DNA of 64,000 bases from Pseudomonas poae (GTDB taxonomy: Bacteria > Pseudomonadota > Gammaproteobacteria > Pseudomonadales > Pseudomonadaceae), in assembly GCA_028869255.1 (NCBI GenBank), contig CP110972.1, forward strand, positions 1,307,001-1,371,000, written 5' to 3'. This document shows positions 18,414 to 26,840 of this stretch, piece by piece; positions within the stretch are counted from its first letter, which is position 1; each line of letters opens with the position of its first letter. The position numbers were made by a program, and so were the translations under genes. The notes beneath the pieces were generated by a model. The model worked only from the letters and a program-made list of their open reading frames with translations, was not told where the DNA came from and made no database searches.

Positions 18414-19682
18414 GTGAGTCACTTACTACTCGGTTGCATCGCAGACGATTTTACGGGCGGTACTGACTTGGCCAGTACGCTTGTCAGGGGTGGGATGCGA
18501 ACGCTGCAAGTGATCGGAGTGCCCGAGGGGCCCTTGCCGGATGACATTGATGCGGTGGTGATTGCTCTGAAAAGCCGCACCATCAGTCCCGAAGAGGCTG
18601 TCGCTCAGTCGCTCGACGCGCTGGAGTGGCTGCGCGCGACGGGCTGCCAACAATTTGTTTTCAAGTATTGCTCGACGTTTGATTCGACCTCCCGGGGCAA
18701 TATCGGTCCTGTCGCCGACGCCCTCGCCAATGCCTTGGGTGTTGTCTTTGCGGTAGCCTGTCCTGCATTTCCGGAAAACAAACGCACGATCTTTAACGGC
18801 CACTTGTTCGTTGGCGAGCAGTTGCTGAGCGAATCCGGCATGCGCAATCATCCGTTGACGCCCATGACCGACTCCAATCTGGTTCGAGTGCTGCAACAGC
18901 AGACGCGCAAGCCAGTAGGACTCGTTGCGCATTCGGTCGTGAACAAAGGTGCACAAGCCATTTCAACGGCCTTCAAAAACCTTGCGGCCCAGGGCCAGGG
19001 CTATGCCATCGTCGATGCGATCGACGATGAGGATCTGTATGCGATCGGCGAGGCTGTTGCGGACCATAAACTGGTTACCGGTGGCTCCGGCGTGGCGCTG
19101 GGTCTACCCGACAATTTTCGTCGTACAGGTTTGCTCGGAGACGGTGCGGCCGCCTCGGCGCTGCCCGCCATCCAAGGTCTGGGCGCTGTTGTTTCCGGCA
19201 GTTGTTCAGTGGCGACCAACAGTCAGGTCGCACACTGGCAAAAAAAACATCCAAGTTTCTCACTCGACCCACTGCTCTTGGCCAATGGTCACGATCAAGT
19301 CGCTGAAGCACTTGAGTGGGCCAAGGACCTGGTTCAAAAGGGCCCTGTCTTGATCTACGGAAGCGCAGAGCCAGAGACTGTCAAACTCGCCCAGCAAAAG
19401 CTTGGTGTGGAAGCCGCGGGTCAACTCATGGAAGACGCCCTGTCCGCGGTTGCGGTTGGCCTGTACGAAATGGGTGTACGCAAACTGGTGGTGGCCGGTG
19501 GCGAAACGTCCGGTGCGGTGGTCAAGGCTCTCCAGGTCAAGGCGCTGAGAATCGGCGCAACGATTGACCCGGGTGTGCCATGGACACTCGGCTTGCGGGA
19601 TGACCTGGTTGCTCTGGCGCTGAAATCCGGAAATTTTGGTACCGTCGATTTCTTCGAGAAGGCGTTGGCCTGCGCGCCGTGA
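18414..19682 (+). CDS. otnK: Four-carbon acid-sugar kinase (DUF1537 / OtnK family)
   Basis: 422 residues from a GTG at 18414 preceded by GAGGAGAG. The N-terminal substrate domain has the signature LLGCIADDFTGGTDLA; the C-terminal ATP-binding domain has KLVVAGGETSGAVVKAL and TIDPGVPWTLGL. DUF1537 proteins phosphorylate D-threonate, D-erythronate or 3-oxo-tetronate at O4 (established for OtnK, DtnK and others). With OtnI and OtnC homologues in the same block, 3-oxo-tetronate kinase is the best assignment. A direct tetronate kinase feeding the neighbouring dehydrogenase is the alternative. It lies about 115 bases after the dehydrogenase copy, in the same direction. Confidence 0.85.
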   Translation: MSHLLLGCIADDFTGGTDLASTLVRGGMRTLQVIGVPEGPLPDDIDAVVIALKSRTISPEEAVAQSLDALEWLRATGCQQFVFKYCSTFDSTSRGNIGPVADALANALGVVFAVACPAFPENKRTIFNGHLFVGEQLLSESGMRNHPLTPMTDSNLVRVLQQQTRKPVGLVAHSVVNKGAQAISTAFKNLAAQGQGYAIVDAIDDEDLYAIGEAVADHKLVTGGSGVALGLPDNFRRTGLLGDGAAASALPAIQGLGAVVSGSCSVATNSQVAHWQKKHPSFSLDPLLLANGHDQVAEALEWAKDLVQKGPVLIYGSAEPETVKLAQQKLGVEAAGQLMEDALSAVAVGLYEMGVRKLVVAGGETSGAVVKALQVKALRIGATIDPGVPWTLGLRDDLVALALKSGNFGTVDFFEKALACAP

Positions 19683-19831
19683 TTTGCCCAGCCAGGGCGC
19701 CCTCCAGGCCCGCATATTTTTGTATTTGGCTTGAAGGAGGGCGCTGACAATCAGCGCCTGCAGCCTTGCCTGCTCTTCTTTGCTATTGGATATACGCCTT
19801 CACCCAAGACAATAAAAATAAGGATAAAGAA

Positions 19832-20782
19832 GTGCTCAGACCTTCCAATCGTCGTCAATTCATAAAAAATCTCGGCAGGCTGGGCGGGTTGGGATTCGCC
19901 GCGACCCATATGGCTTACAGCTTTGCCGATGAAGCCTTTCCTTTCAGTAGTGGCACCCAGTCGCCTCGCCTGCGCGTCCCTCCACTCGCCTGTGACTGCC
20001 ATCATCACATCTATGATCGGGCGTTCCCTTACTACGATGATCGAAATCTTCCAAGCGCAAGCGTGGAAGACTATCGACGTATTCAGGCGCGGCTGGGACT
20101 GACCCGCAGCGTTGTGATTCAGCCATCGTCCTACGCTACTGACAATCGTTGCATGCTGGCCGCGTTAGCCAAGCTTGGCCGGCAGTCACGGGGCGTCGCG
20201 GTCGTGGATGACAAGGTCAAGGTCAGTGAGTTGCGTCGCCTGCATGAGCTCGGTGTTCGAGCGATACGGTTCAACCTTGGAACGGGAAGCGCCACCACCG
20301 TCGAGATGATTGAGCCCCTGGCAAAACTCATCGCAGACCTGGGCTGGCATGTGGAGATCCACACGCGACCAGACGAATTAATCCAGTTGGAGGCGTTGCT
20401 GTCTCGCTTGCCTGTGCAAATCGCGTTCGATCATTTCGGCCGAATCCCTTTGGAGAACTGGAGCGATCATCCCGTGTTCAAAATGATTGCTCGACTGGTT
20501 GATCGGGATCAGGCGTGGGTAAAAGTCTCAGGTGCCTATCAGGACTCGGTACTGGGTGGCCCCGATTACGATGATGTCAAAAGCTTGGCCAGGGAAATGA
20601 TTGCATTGGCGCCAGAACGTGTGGTCTGGGGGACCGATTGGCCGCATCCGAGCCTGCAGTCGAAGAAAAAGCCGATGCCCGATGACGCGTCGATGTTTGA
20701 TTTGTTGCAAGTGTGGGCACAGAGCGATGCCATGGTCGAAAAAATTCTCGTCGATAACCCGGCCAAGCTCTACGGTTTTTGA
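19832..20782 (+). CDS. Tat-exported amidohydrolase-2 / LigI-like lactonase
   Basis: 316 residues from a GTG at 19832 (AAGGA upstream). The N-terminus carries a twin-arginine signal, NRRQFIKNLG followed by a hydrophobic GGLGFAATHMAYSFA, so export through Tat is likely. The mature part is an amidohydrolase barrel: metal motif DCHHHIYD, then VEIHTR, IAFDHFGR and GTDWPHPS with the catalytic Asp. The nearest known group is 2-pyrone-4,6-dicarboxylate hydrolase and sugar lactonases, nearly all cytoplasmic. It probably opens an acid-sugar lactone in the periplasm. It is followed by a strong terminator. Confidence 0.78.
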   Translation: MLRPSNRRQFIKNLGRLGGLGFAATHMAYSFADEAFPFSSGTQSPRLRVPPLACDCHHHIYDRAFPYYDDRNLPSASVEDYRRIQARLGLTRSVVIQPSSYATDNRCMLAALAKLGRQSRGVAVVDDKVKVSELRRLHELGVRAIRFNLGTGSATTVEMIEPLAKLIADLGWHVEIHTRPDELIQLEALLSRLPVQIAFDHFGRIPLENWSDHPVFKMIARLVDRDQAWVKVSGAYQDSVLGGPDYDDVKSLAREMIALAPERVVWGTDWPHPSLQSKKKPMPDDASMFDLLQVWAQSDAMVEKILVDNPAKLYGF

Positions 20783-20799
20783 TAGGGGGGCTCAAGCAG

Positions 20800-20823
20800 A
20801 AGGGGCGCCTGGCGCCCCTTTTT
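20800..20823 (+). terminator. Intrinsic terminator between amidohydrolase and symporter genes
   Basis: AAGGGGCGCC-T-GGCGCCCCTT followed by TTT, between convergent genes; it can serve both strands. Confidence 0.8.
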
Positions 20824-20836
20824 GCTTGTCCAAGAT

Positions 20837-22192
20837 TCAGGAATGCGTGGTCACCCCATCGGCTTCCGTGTGGTTTGGCGAGGCCGGAATAGGATATGAC
20901 TGCGATTCGACCTCCGGTTCTGGCTCGACGTATTCGCCCCGCAGGACCTGATTCATGCGCTCTGTATCCAGCGCACCCTCCCATTTCGAGATCACGATCC
21001 CGGCCACGGCATTGCCAATGATCGATGTGACGGCTCGCGCTTCGCCCATGAATCGATCGATACCTACGAGCAACGCAATGGCGCTGAGTGGCAGCACGTG
21101 GACACTCGCCAGGGTTGCCGCCAAAGCGACAAAGCCACTGCCAGGAACGCCGCTCATGCCCTTGGATGTGAACAGCCCGATGGCCAGTACGGTCAGCTCC
21201 TGGGAAAGCGTAAGTGGCGTGTTGGTCGCCTGGGCGATAAAGATCACGGACATGGTCAGGTAAATACACACACCATCCAGGTTGAAGGCGTACCCGGTTG
21301 GTACGACGAGGCCTACCACGCTTTTCTCACAGCCCAGCTTCTCCAGTTTTTGCAGCAGCCCCGGCAATGCCGGCTCCGCACTGGCGGTTCCCAGGGTGAT
21401 CAGCAGTTCGGTTTTCAGGTAGCCCAGAAAAGCGAAGATGTTCACGCCACACACTTTCAGAATGAGTCCCAGAATCCCGAAGATGAACACGATGCAGGTT
21501 GTGTAGAACGCCATCATCAGATAGCCGAGCGTCGCCAGGCTGCCGATTCCATACTTGCCAACGGTGAATGCGATAGCACCGAAAGCACCGATGGGCGCGA
21601 ATTTCATCAGGTAGCCGATGATGGAGAATAGCGTGATCAACCCTTGGTCGATCACATCCACGAAAGTGGCCACTCGTTTTCCGCCTTGCGCCAATGCCAC
21701 GCCAAAGAGAACGGCGAGGAACACGACGGGCAGGATTTCACCATTCACGAAGGCGCCCATGACCGAGTCTGGAATGATGTGCAGGAAAAATTCGCGCAGT
21801 GACTGCTCACTGGCAATCTTTGCGTAGCCCGCCACCGCCGACATATCCAGGCTCTTGGGATCGATGTTCATGCCGGCACCTGGCTGCATCAGGTGGGCGA
21901 TGAGCAGGCCGATAACGAGTGCCGCGGTGGTCACGATCTCGAAATATAGCAGTGCCTTGGCGCCCACCCGGCCAACCGAGCGGATGTCACCCATTCTGGC
22001 GATGCCCACCACCACCGTAGCGAATACGACTGGCGCGACGACCATCTTGATCAATTTGATGAAGACATCCCCCAGCACCTTCATTTCCACGGCCGCTTTG
22101 GCATCAAAAAGCGCAAAAAGGGTTCCGAGGATGACCCCGAGCAGGACTTGGATGTAGAGGGGTTTTAGCGGGCGTAGTAGCGCGAATTTCAC
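20837..22192 (-). CDS. C4-dicarboxylate symporter DctA-like
   Basis: 451 residues from a GTG at 22192, chosen because CAGGAG lies seven bases upstream. It starts VKFALLRPLKPLYIQVLLGV, followed by DVFIKLIKMVVAPVVFATVV, TLGTASAEPALPGLL (the re-entrant substrate loop), PTGYAFNLDGVCIYL and SKGMSGVPGSGFVALA, all DAACS landmarks. The acidic tail EPEPEVESQ is usual in DctA. It probably imports tartrate, malate or a related C4 acid for the surrounding enzymes. It is divergent from the intact dehydrogenase gene and shares its 400-bp promoter region. Confidence 0.9.
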   Translation of the reverse strand: MKFALLRPLKPLYIQVLLGVILGTLFALFDAKAAVEMKVLGDVFIKLIKMVVAPVVFATVVVGIARMGDIRSVGRVGAKALLYFEIVTTAALVIGLLIAHLMQPGAGMNIDPKSLDMSAVAGYAKIASEQSLREFFLHIIPDSVMGAFVNGEILPVVFLAVLFGVALAQGGKRVATFVDVIDQGLITLFSIIGYLMKFAPIGAFGAIAFTVGKYGIGSLATLGYLMMAFYTTCIVFIFGILGLILKVCGVNIFAFLGYLKTELLITLGTASAEPALPGLLQKLEKLGCEKSVVGLVVPTGYAFNLDGVCIYLTMSVIFIAQATNTPLTLSQELTVLAIGLFTSKGMSGVPGSGFVALAATLASVHVLPLSAIALLVGIDRFMGEARAVTSIIGNAVAGIVISKWEGALDTERMNQVLRGEYVEPEPEVESQSYPIPASPNHTEADGVTTHS

Positions 22193-22392
22193 GGGAAAAC
22201 TCCTGACGTCTGGAGCCGAAAAGCTCCTAATTGTTGTTGTCGGCCGACACAGGAAAAGCATTCCCTGGTGTGGCGAGCGTCGTGTGAGCGAATTTAAATT
22301 GCCTCTTGATGCAACAAAAGACAATTCTTTTTGCCAAGACAAGATGAAAGGAAGAATTTTGAACGGAGATGAGATGAAAAGGTTGAGTAAAT

Positions 22393-22522
22393 TGAATATT
22401 AATGCAATAAAATGCAATCTTGCGAAGGCGAAAACGATACTGCCGGACAGGTCGTGATGAACGGCAGCGATCATTTAGGGACTTCGCTTCGCCAATATTG
22501 TACTTTGTATTTACGATATACA
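22393..22522. promoter_or_regulatory. Divergent promoter region with dyads (right copy)
   Basis: This is the repeat copy of the left promoter. TGAATATTAA (22393-22402) has lost the symmetry of the left TGAATATTCA. TGTAT-N7-ATACA is kept at 22506-22522. It lies between the symporter and the intact dehydrogenase. Confidence 0.4.
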
Positions 22523-22589
22523 TAAATCGAGGCGGTGCCTGACGCACCGGCTCCAGAAAATCAGCTCAACAATAAGCAAGGGGTGTTCG

Positions 22590-23660
22590 ATGCGTATTTT
22601 GGTTCTTCCTGGTGATGGTATTGGTCCGGAAATCGTTGAGTCGTCGATGTCGGTCCTGCGAGCCGCCAACAAAAAATTCGATCTGGGCCTGGCGTTCGAT
22701 TACGACGACGTTGGTTTCACCAGCCTTGAAAAATACGGCACCACCTTGCGTGAAGAAGTGCTGGAAAAGGCCAAGGGCTACGAGGGCATCATTCTGGGTA
22801 CTCAGTCCCACGCCGATTATCCGGTGCCGGAGAAGGGCGGTCGTAACGTCTCCGCCGGCTTCCGTATCGGCCTGGACCTGTACGCCAACGTGCGTCCTGC
22901 GCGTACCCGTCCGTTCCTGACTTCAAACATGAAGGAAGGCAAGACGATGGACCTGGTGATCATGCGCGAAGCGACGGAAGGCTTTTACCCGGACCGCAAC
23001 ATGAGCCGAGGTTGGGGCGAAGTGATGCCGACCCCGGACATGGCCCTGTCGACGCGCAAGATCACTCGTCATTGCAGCGACCGCATCGCTCGCCGTGCCT
23101 TTGAACTGGCCATGAAGCGTGGCAAGAAGGTCACCGCCATCCACAAGGCCAACAGCTTCCACATGACCGACGGCCTGTTCCTGGAGTGCGTGCGTAACGT
23201 GGCCAAGGACTTCCCTGAAGTCGAGCTGGACGACCTGTTGGTCGATGCCTCGACGGCACACCTGGTGCGTAACCCCGAGCGTTTTGACGTGCTGGTGGCG
23301 ACGAACTTCTACGGCGACATCATCAGCGACCTGGCGAGCGAGTTGTCCGGCAGCCTGGGGCTGGCCGGTTCGATGATGGCTAGCGACATTCATTGCTGCG
23401 CCCAGGCCCAACATGGTTCTGCGCCTGACATCGCCGGCCAGGACAAAGCCAACCCGGTGTCGATGATTCTTTCGGTGGGCATGTTGCTGCAATGGATGGG
23501 TGAACATCATGACAGCCATGCCTTGATCGATGCGGGCCTGGCAATGGACAAGGCGGTCGACGCGGTGCTGAAGAACCCAGAGCAACGTACCGCGGACCTG
23601 GGTGGTTCGTTCGGCACCAAGGCGTTTGGCGAAGCGGTCGCCAAGGTCATCCTGGGCTGA
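22590..23660 (+). CDS. Isocitrate/isopropylmalate-family (tartrate-type) dehydrogenase, intact copy
   Basis: 356 residues. The family marks are ILVLPGDGIGPEIV at the start, YANVRPARTRPF (two of the substrate arginines), MREATEGFYPDRN, the catalytic Lys in TAIHKANSFHMTDGLF, and the metal Asp region ATNFYGDIISDLASELSGSL. These enzymes oxidise a beta-hydroxy acid with NAD+ and often decarboxylate it, using Mg2+ or Mn2+ (isopropylmalate, isocitrate, D-malate, tartrate). It is not a standard LeuB: the N-terminal third differs and no leu genes are near. In this block it probably acts on tartrate, D-malate or a (phospho)tetronate. Confidence 0.85.
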   Translation: MRILVLPGDGIGPEIVESSMSVLRAANKKFDLGLAFDYDDVGFTSLEKYGTTLREEVLEKAKGYEGIILGTQSHADYPVPEKGGRNVSAGFRIGLDLYANVRPARTRPFLTSNMKEGKTMDLVIMREATEGFYPDRNMSRGWGEVMPTPDMALSTRKITRHCSDRIARRAFELAMKRGKKVTAIHKANSFHMTDGLFLECVRNVAKDFPEVELDDLLVDASTAHLVRNPERFDVLVATNFYGDIISDLASELSGSLGLAGSMMASDIHCCAQAQHGSAPDIAGQDKANPVSMILSVGMLLQWMGEHHDSHALIDAGLAMDKAVDAVLKNPEQRTADLGGSFGTKAFGEAVAKVILG

Positions 23661-23667
23661 TCGGCTC

Positions 23668-23692
23668 GGGCGGCATGCCGGTCATGCCGCCC
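23668..23692 (+). terminator. Hairpin after dehydrogenase copy 2
   Basis: Same 10-bp GGGCGGCATG/CATGCCGCCC stem as in copy 1, without a T-run. Confidence 0.55.
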
Positions 23693-23776
23693 GTTGTCCG
23701 GAGTGTTGCGCGATTAATAACAAGAAAGCATCGGGGACATTCAAATTGTTAGATGAGTTCGAGAAGGCAGTGGTCC

Positions 23777-24658
23777 ATGCGCCATGATCTGCTCAGCCTG
23801 GAGATTTTCATGGCAGTGGCGGAGCAGCGAAACCTGACAAAGGCCTCGCAACTCTGTCATCTGGCGACGTCCGCGGTCAGTAAACGAATCAGCGAGCTTG
23901 AAGAGAAAGTAGGTTCGCCCCTGTTCATTCGTTACCCCCGTGGCATGGAGCTGACGCCCGCAGGGCAGTCGCTGCGTCATTACGCGCTGCAGGTCAATGA
24001 AACCCTGCAGAAGATGGATCAGGAGCTGAGTGAATACGGCGCCGGTATCAAAGGCCATGTGCGCTTGCATGCCATCACCTCCGCGTTGGCGCAACAGTTG
24101 AGCCTGGACATCGGCTCGTTCCTGGAAACCTATCCCGACATCAAGTTCGACATCGAGGAGCGCGTCGGCGCGGCCATTGTGCGAGCCGTTTCAGATGGGC
24201 GGGCGGATGTCGGTTTCATCGCCGAACAGACATCCTCCCTGGACTTGGAAACACTGCCCTATCGCACGGATGAATTGGTGATCGCGGTTGCCGAACATCA
24301 TCCGCTGGCGGGGCAGGCGCACGCCCGTTTCGAGCAGGCGTTGCACTATGAGTTCATCGGCCCTCACCTGGAAAGTTCGGTCCACCGGCTGTTGACTGAA
24401 CAAGCCGAGTCGTTGGGCAAAACGGTCAGGCAGCGCGTTCGCGTTTCCAGTTTTGAATGCATGTGCAGGATAGTTTCGACCAACCTGGGCATCTGCATAT
24501 TGCCCCGTGATGTGTTGCGCCCGTATCTACGGCCCTTTCATTTGCAGGCGGTCACGCTTGCCGAGCCCTGGGCCAAACGTCAGTTGCAAATCGTCGCTCG
24601 TCGATTTGAAGGCCTACCCCCTACTGCCCGTGCGTTCGTTGCGCACTTGACCGCGTGA
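23777..24658 (+). CDS. LysR-family transcriptional regulator
   Basis: 293 residues from the ATG at 23777 (GAGAAGG upstream). N-terminal winged helix: LEIFMAVAEQRNLTKASQLC and HLATSAVSKRISELEEKVG, then FIRYPRGMELTPAGQSL. The effector domain includes LHAITSALAQQL and ADVGFIAEQTSSL. It sits between the dehydrogenase and the lactonase/AbrB pair in the same direction, without the divergent arrangement usual for LysR genes. It therefore may regulate the downstream pair or the upstream dehydrogenase. Confidence 0.88.
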   Translation: MRHDLLSLEIFMAVAEQRNLTKASQLCHLATSAVSKRISELEEKVGSPLFIRYPRGMELTPAGQSLRHYALQVNETLQKMDQELSEYGAGIKGHVRLHAITSALAQQLSLDIGSFLETYPDIKFDIEERVGAAIVRAVSDGRADVGFIAEQTSSLDLETLPYRTDELVIAVAEHHPLAGQAHARFEQALHYEFIGPHLESSVHRLLTEQAESLGKTVRQRVRVSSFECMCRIVSTNLGICILPRDVLRPYLRPFHLQAVTLAEPWAKRQLQIVARRFEGLPPTARAFVAHLTA

Positions 24659-24700
24659 CAGGCGCGGTGAAAGCGTCTGTTCGCCCTGCGAGGTGAGTTC

Positions 24701-25765
24701 ATGTTTATTTATGTCGGCTGTCGTACCACTCGTGAAAGAAATGCTCGCGGTAACGGTATCAATGTTTACAGCATGGATGCCCAGACGGGATGCCTGAGCC
24801 ATGTGCAACTGGTGGATGGATTGGTAAACCCGTCTTTTCTGGCCATCAGTGAGCAACAGGATTTTCTCTACTGCGTCCATGGCGATACGGACCAGGCCAG
24901 TGCCTTCAGGATCAATCCCGATGGCACATTGAGTTATCTCAATAGCCAGAATACCCACGGCCACAATCCGGCTCATCTGGCGATTTCGCCGGACGGTGAT
25001 TTTCTCGTGGTGAGCAATCACTACAGTGGTTCGGTCGTTGTTCTACCGATCCTTGCCTCGGGCGAGCTGGGTGAACGCTGTGATCAAGTGTCGACTGTCG
25101 GGCCGATCGGACCCCATCGAGTGGAGCAGAAGAATCCGAAACCGCATTTCAACCCATTTGATCCCAGTGGAAAGTTTGTGCTCGTTCCGGATAAAGGGTT
25201 GGATCGGATTTTCACTTATCGATTCGATTCGTCACTTGGTAGGCTGCTGCCGGCGGACTGTCCTTTCGTCGCCACGCGAAAAGGGGCGGGGCCGCGTCAT
25301 GTCGCTTTTCATCCTGGGCTGCCGATTGTCTACTCGGTCAATGAGCTGGACTCCACGGTCGCGATCTATCACTTCGACGGCAAAAGCGGCGAGCTTAAAC
25401 CGCAGCAGGTGATTTCTGCGCTGCCCGAGTCCTTTACTGGCGACAGCACCGCTGCAGAGATTGAAGTCGATGCAACAGGTCGTTTCCTGTACGCCTCGAA
25501 CAGGGGCAGCGACACCATCGCGCTCTTCAACATCAACCCGCAAACGGGTTGGCTGACATTCAAGTCGGCGACGCCGACGGAAGGTCGGACGCCACGATTC
25601 TTTGCGTTGTCACCCGACGGGCGCTTCTTGTACGCCGCCAATGAGGACAGCGATACGATCGTGGTTTTCAGGGTTGACCCAACGACTGGGGAGTTGGCCA
25701 TGACGGGAGAGGTGATCGAGACAGGCAGTCCGGTGTGCATGATCTTCGGTGGCCCGAGGGCATGA
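24701..25765 (+). CDS. Seven-bladed beta-propeller lactonase (6-phosphogluconolactonase-like, PF10282)
   Basis: 354 residues with repeated blade signatures (LAISPDGDFLVVSNHYSGSV, DATGRFLYASNRGSDTIALF, LSPDGRFLYAANEDSDTIVV) and the active-site region GPRHVAFHPGLPIVYSVNEL. No signal peptide, so cytoplasmic. The family hydrolyses 6-phosphogluconolactone or other sugar-acid lactones; some act in muconolactone chemistry. Together with the Tat-exported amidohydrolase it suggests that lactones of acid sugars are among the substrates. The stop overlaps the next start (ATGA), so translation is coupled to the AbrB-family transporter. Confidence 0.82.
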   Translation: MFIYVGCRTTRERNARGNGINVYSMDAQTGCLSHVQLVDGLVNPSFLAISEQQDFLYCVHGDTDQASAFRINPDGTLSYLNSQNTHGHNPAHLAISPDGDFLVVSNHYSGSVVVLPILASGELGERCDQVSTVGPIGPHRVEQKNPKPHFNPFDPSGKFVLVPDKGLDRIFTYRFDSSLGRLLPADCPFVATRKGAGPRHVAFHPGLPIVYSVNELDSTVAIYHFDGKSGELKPQQVISALPESFTGDSTAAEIEVDATGRFLYASNRGSDTIALFNINPQTGWLTFKSATPTEGRTPRFFALSPDGRFLYAANEDSDTIVVFRVDPTTGELAMTGEVIETGSPVCMIFGGPRA

Positions 25766-26811
25766 AGGCGTTCTTCGCCTCGATGCGATCGTGGTGGGCG
25801 ACACCCGTGGTTGGCGTTGCCGGTGCTCTGGTCGCCAGCTATCTCGACTGGCCGCTGCCGTGGATCATCGGGTCGATGTTGGCGGTGATCCTGGTGCGTT
25901 GCCTGGGCTGGCGCGTGGGGGAAATTCCCTATGGGCGCCTGACCGGACAATGGATGATTGCGACCTCCATCGGTTTGCACTTCACGCCTGTGGTACTGGA
26001 GCAGATCCTGGGGCATTTCGCGATGATGCTGTTCGCGGCGTTTCTGACCCTGTTCCTCGCACTGCTCGGTATCGAGTTCATGCGGCGTCGGGGCATGGAC
26101 CTGACAACCGCATTTTTTGCGTTCATGCCGGCCAATTTTTCAGAAATGATTCAGTCCGGGATCAGGCACAAGGCCAACGTCAGTCAGATCGCCGCGGCTC
26201 ACAGCGTACGCCTGGTGTTGATCGTACTGTGTGTCCCGCCCGCGATGTTTTTTACCGCGAAAATCTCTCCGGCGGCGGTGCATGCCCGTTTGCCGAGTGA
26301 TTGGTATTGGCTCCTTCCGCTGCTGGTAGGTGGAGCGCTGACGGCGATGATCTGGAAACGCTACAAGTTGCCTAATCCATGGATGTTTGGTCCGATGGCT
26401 TTGTGCGCCCTTTTCACCGCCAGTTTCAACCTGCAAACGGCACTACCCGTGCAGCTCAGTCATTACGGTCAGCTAATGATCGGCTGCGCTCTCGGTGGCT
26501 ATTTTGATCGTCAATTCTTCCGGGCCTCACCGACCTTCCTGCTCAAGGTGTCGCTGTTCACCCTGGCGATGATCGGCTGCACACTGATGCTGGCTCTTGG
26601 CATCGGGTATTGGCTCGGCTTTCCGGTGATGACGCTGGCATTGGGCATGATGCCGGGCAGCAGTACGGAGATGTACCTGACTGCCGAGGCCCTGAATCTG
26701 GGAGTCGGTATTGTCATGGCGATGCAGATCATGCGGCTGGTGGTGGTGATGCTGTGTGCCGAGCCAGTGCATAAAGCGTGGTTGAAACGCCTTCGTCGTG
26801 GAGTGAGGTAG
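25762..26811 (+). CDS. AbrB-family membrane protein (putative transporter, PF05145)
   Basis: 349 residues, nine or ten hydrophobic helices, starting inside the lactonase stop. The two-fold repeated pattern (SYLDWPLPWIIGSMLAVILV and YKLPNPWMFGPMALCALFT) and MMPGSSTEMYLTAEALNLG are the AbrB/ammonia-monooxygenase-like family marks. Not to be confused with the DNA-binding AbrB. Function in this family is poorly known; coupling to a lactonase suggests uptake or efflux of its substrate. Confidence 0.8.
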   Translation: MKAFFASMRSWWATPVVGVAGALVASYLDWPLPWIIGSMLAVILVRCLGWRVGEIPYGRLTGQWMIATSIGLHFTPVVLEQILGHFAMMLFAAFLTLFLALLGIEFMRRRGMDLTTAFFAFMPANFSEMIQSGIRHKANVSQIAAAHSVRLVLIVLCVPPAMFFTAKISPAAVHARLPSDWYWLLPLLVGGALTAMIWKRYKLPNPWMFGPMALCALFTASFNLQTALPVQLSHYGQLMIGCALGGYFDRQFFRASPTFLLKVSLFTLAMIGCTLMLALGIGYWLGFPVMTLALGMMPGSSTEMYLTAEALNLGVGIVMAMQIMRLVVVMLCAEPVHKAWLKRLRRGVR

Positions 26812-26840
26812 CGGCGTTTCAACTGACCATGGGTGAAGTG

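Larger units (their letters stand above)
22393..23712 (+). repeat. 1.3-kb direct repeat, right copy
   Basis: Partner of 17029-18349. Recombination between the copies would delete or duplicate the kinase, amidohydrolase and symporter genes between them (about 5.4 kb). Confidence 0.93.

Noticed and set aside
17029..23712. Insertion sequence or transposon as cause of the 1.3-kb duplication
   Set aside because: No transposase, terminal inverted repeats or target-site duplication seen at either copy.
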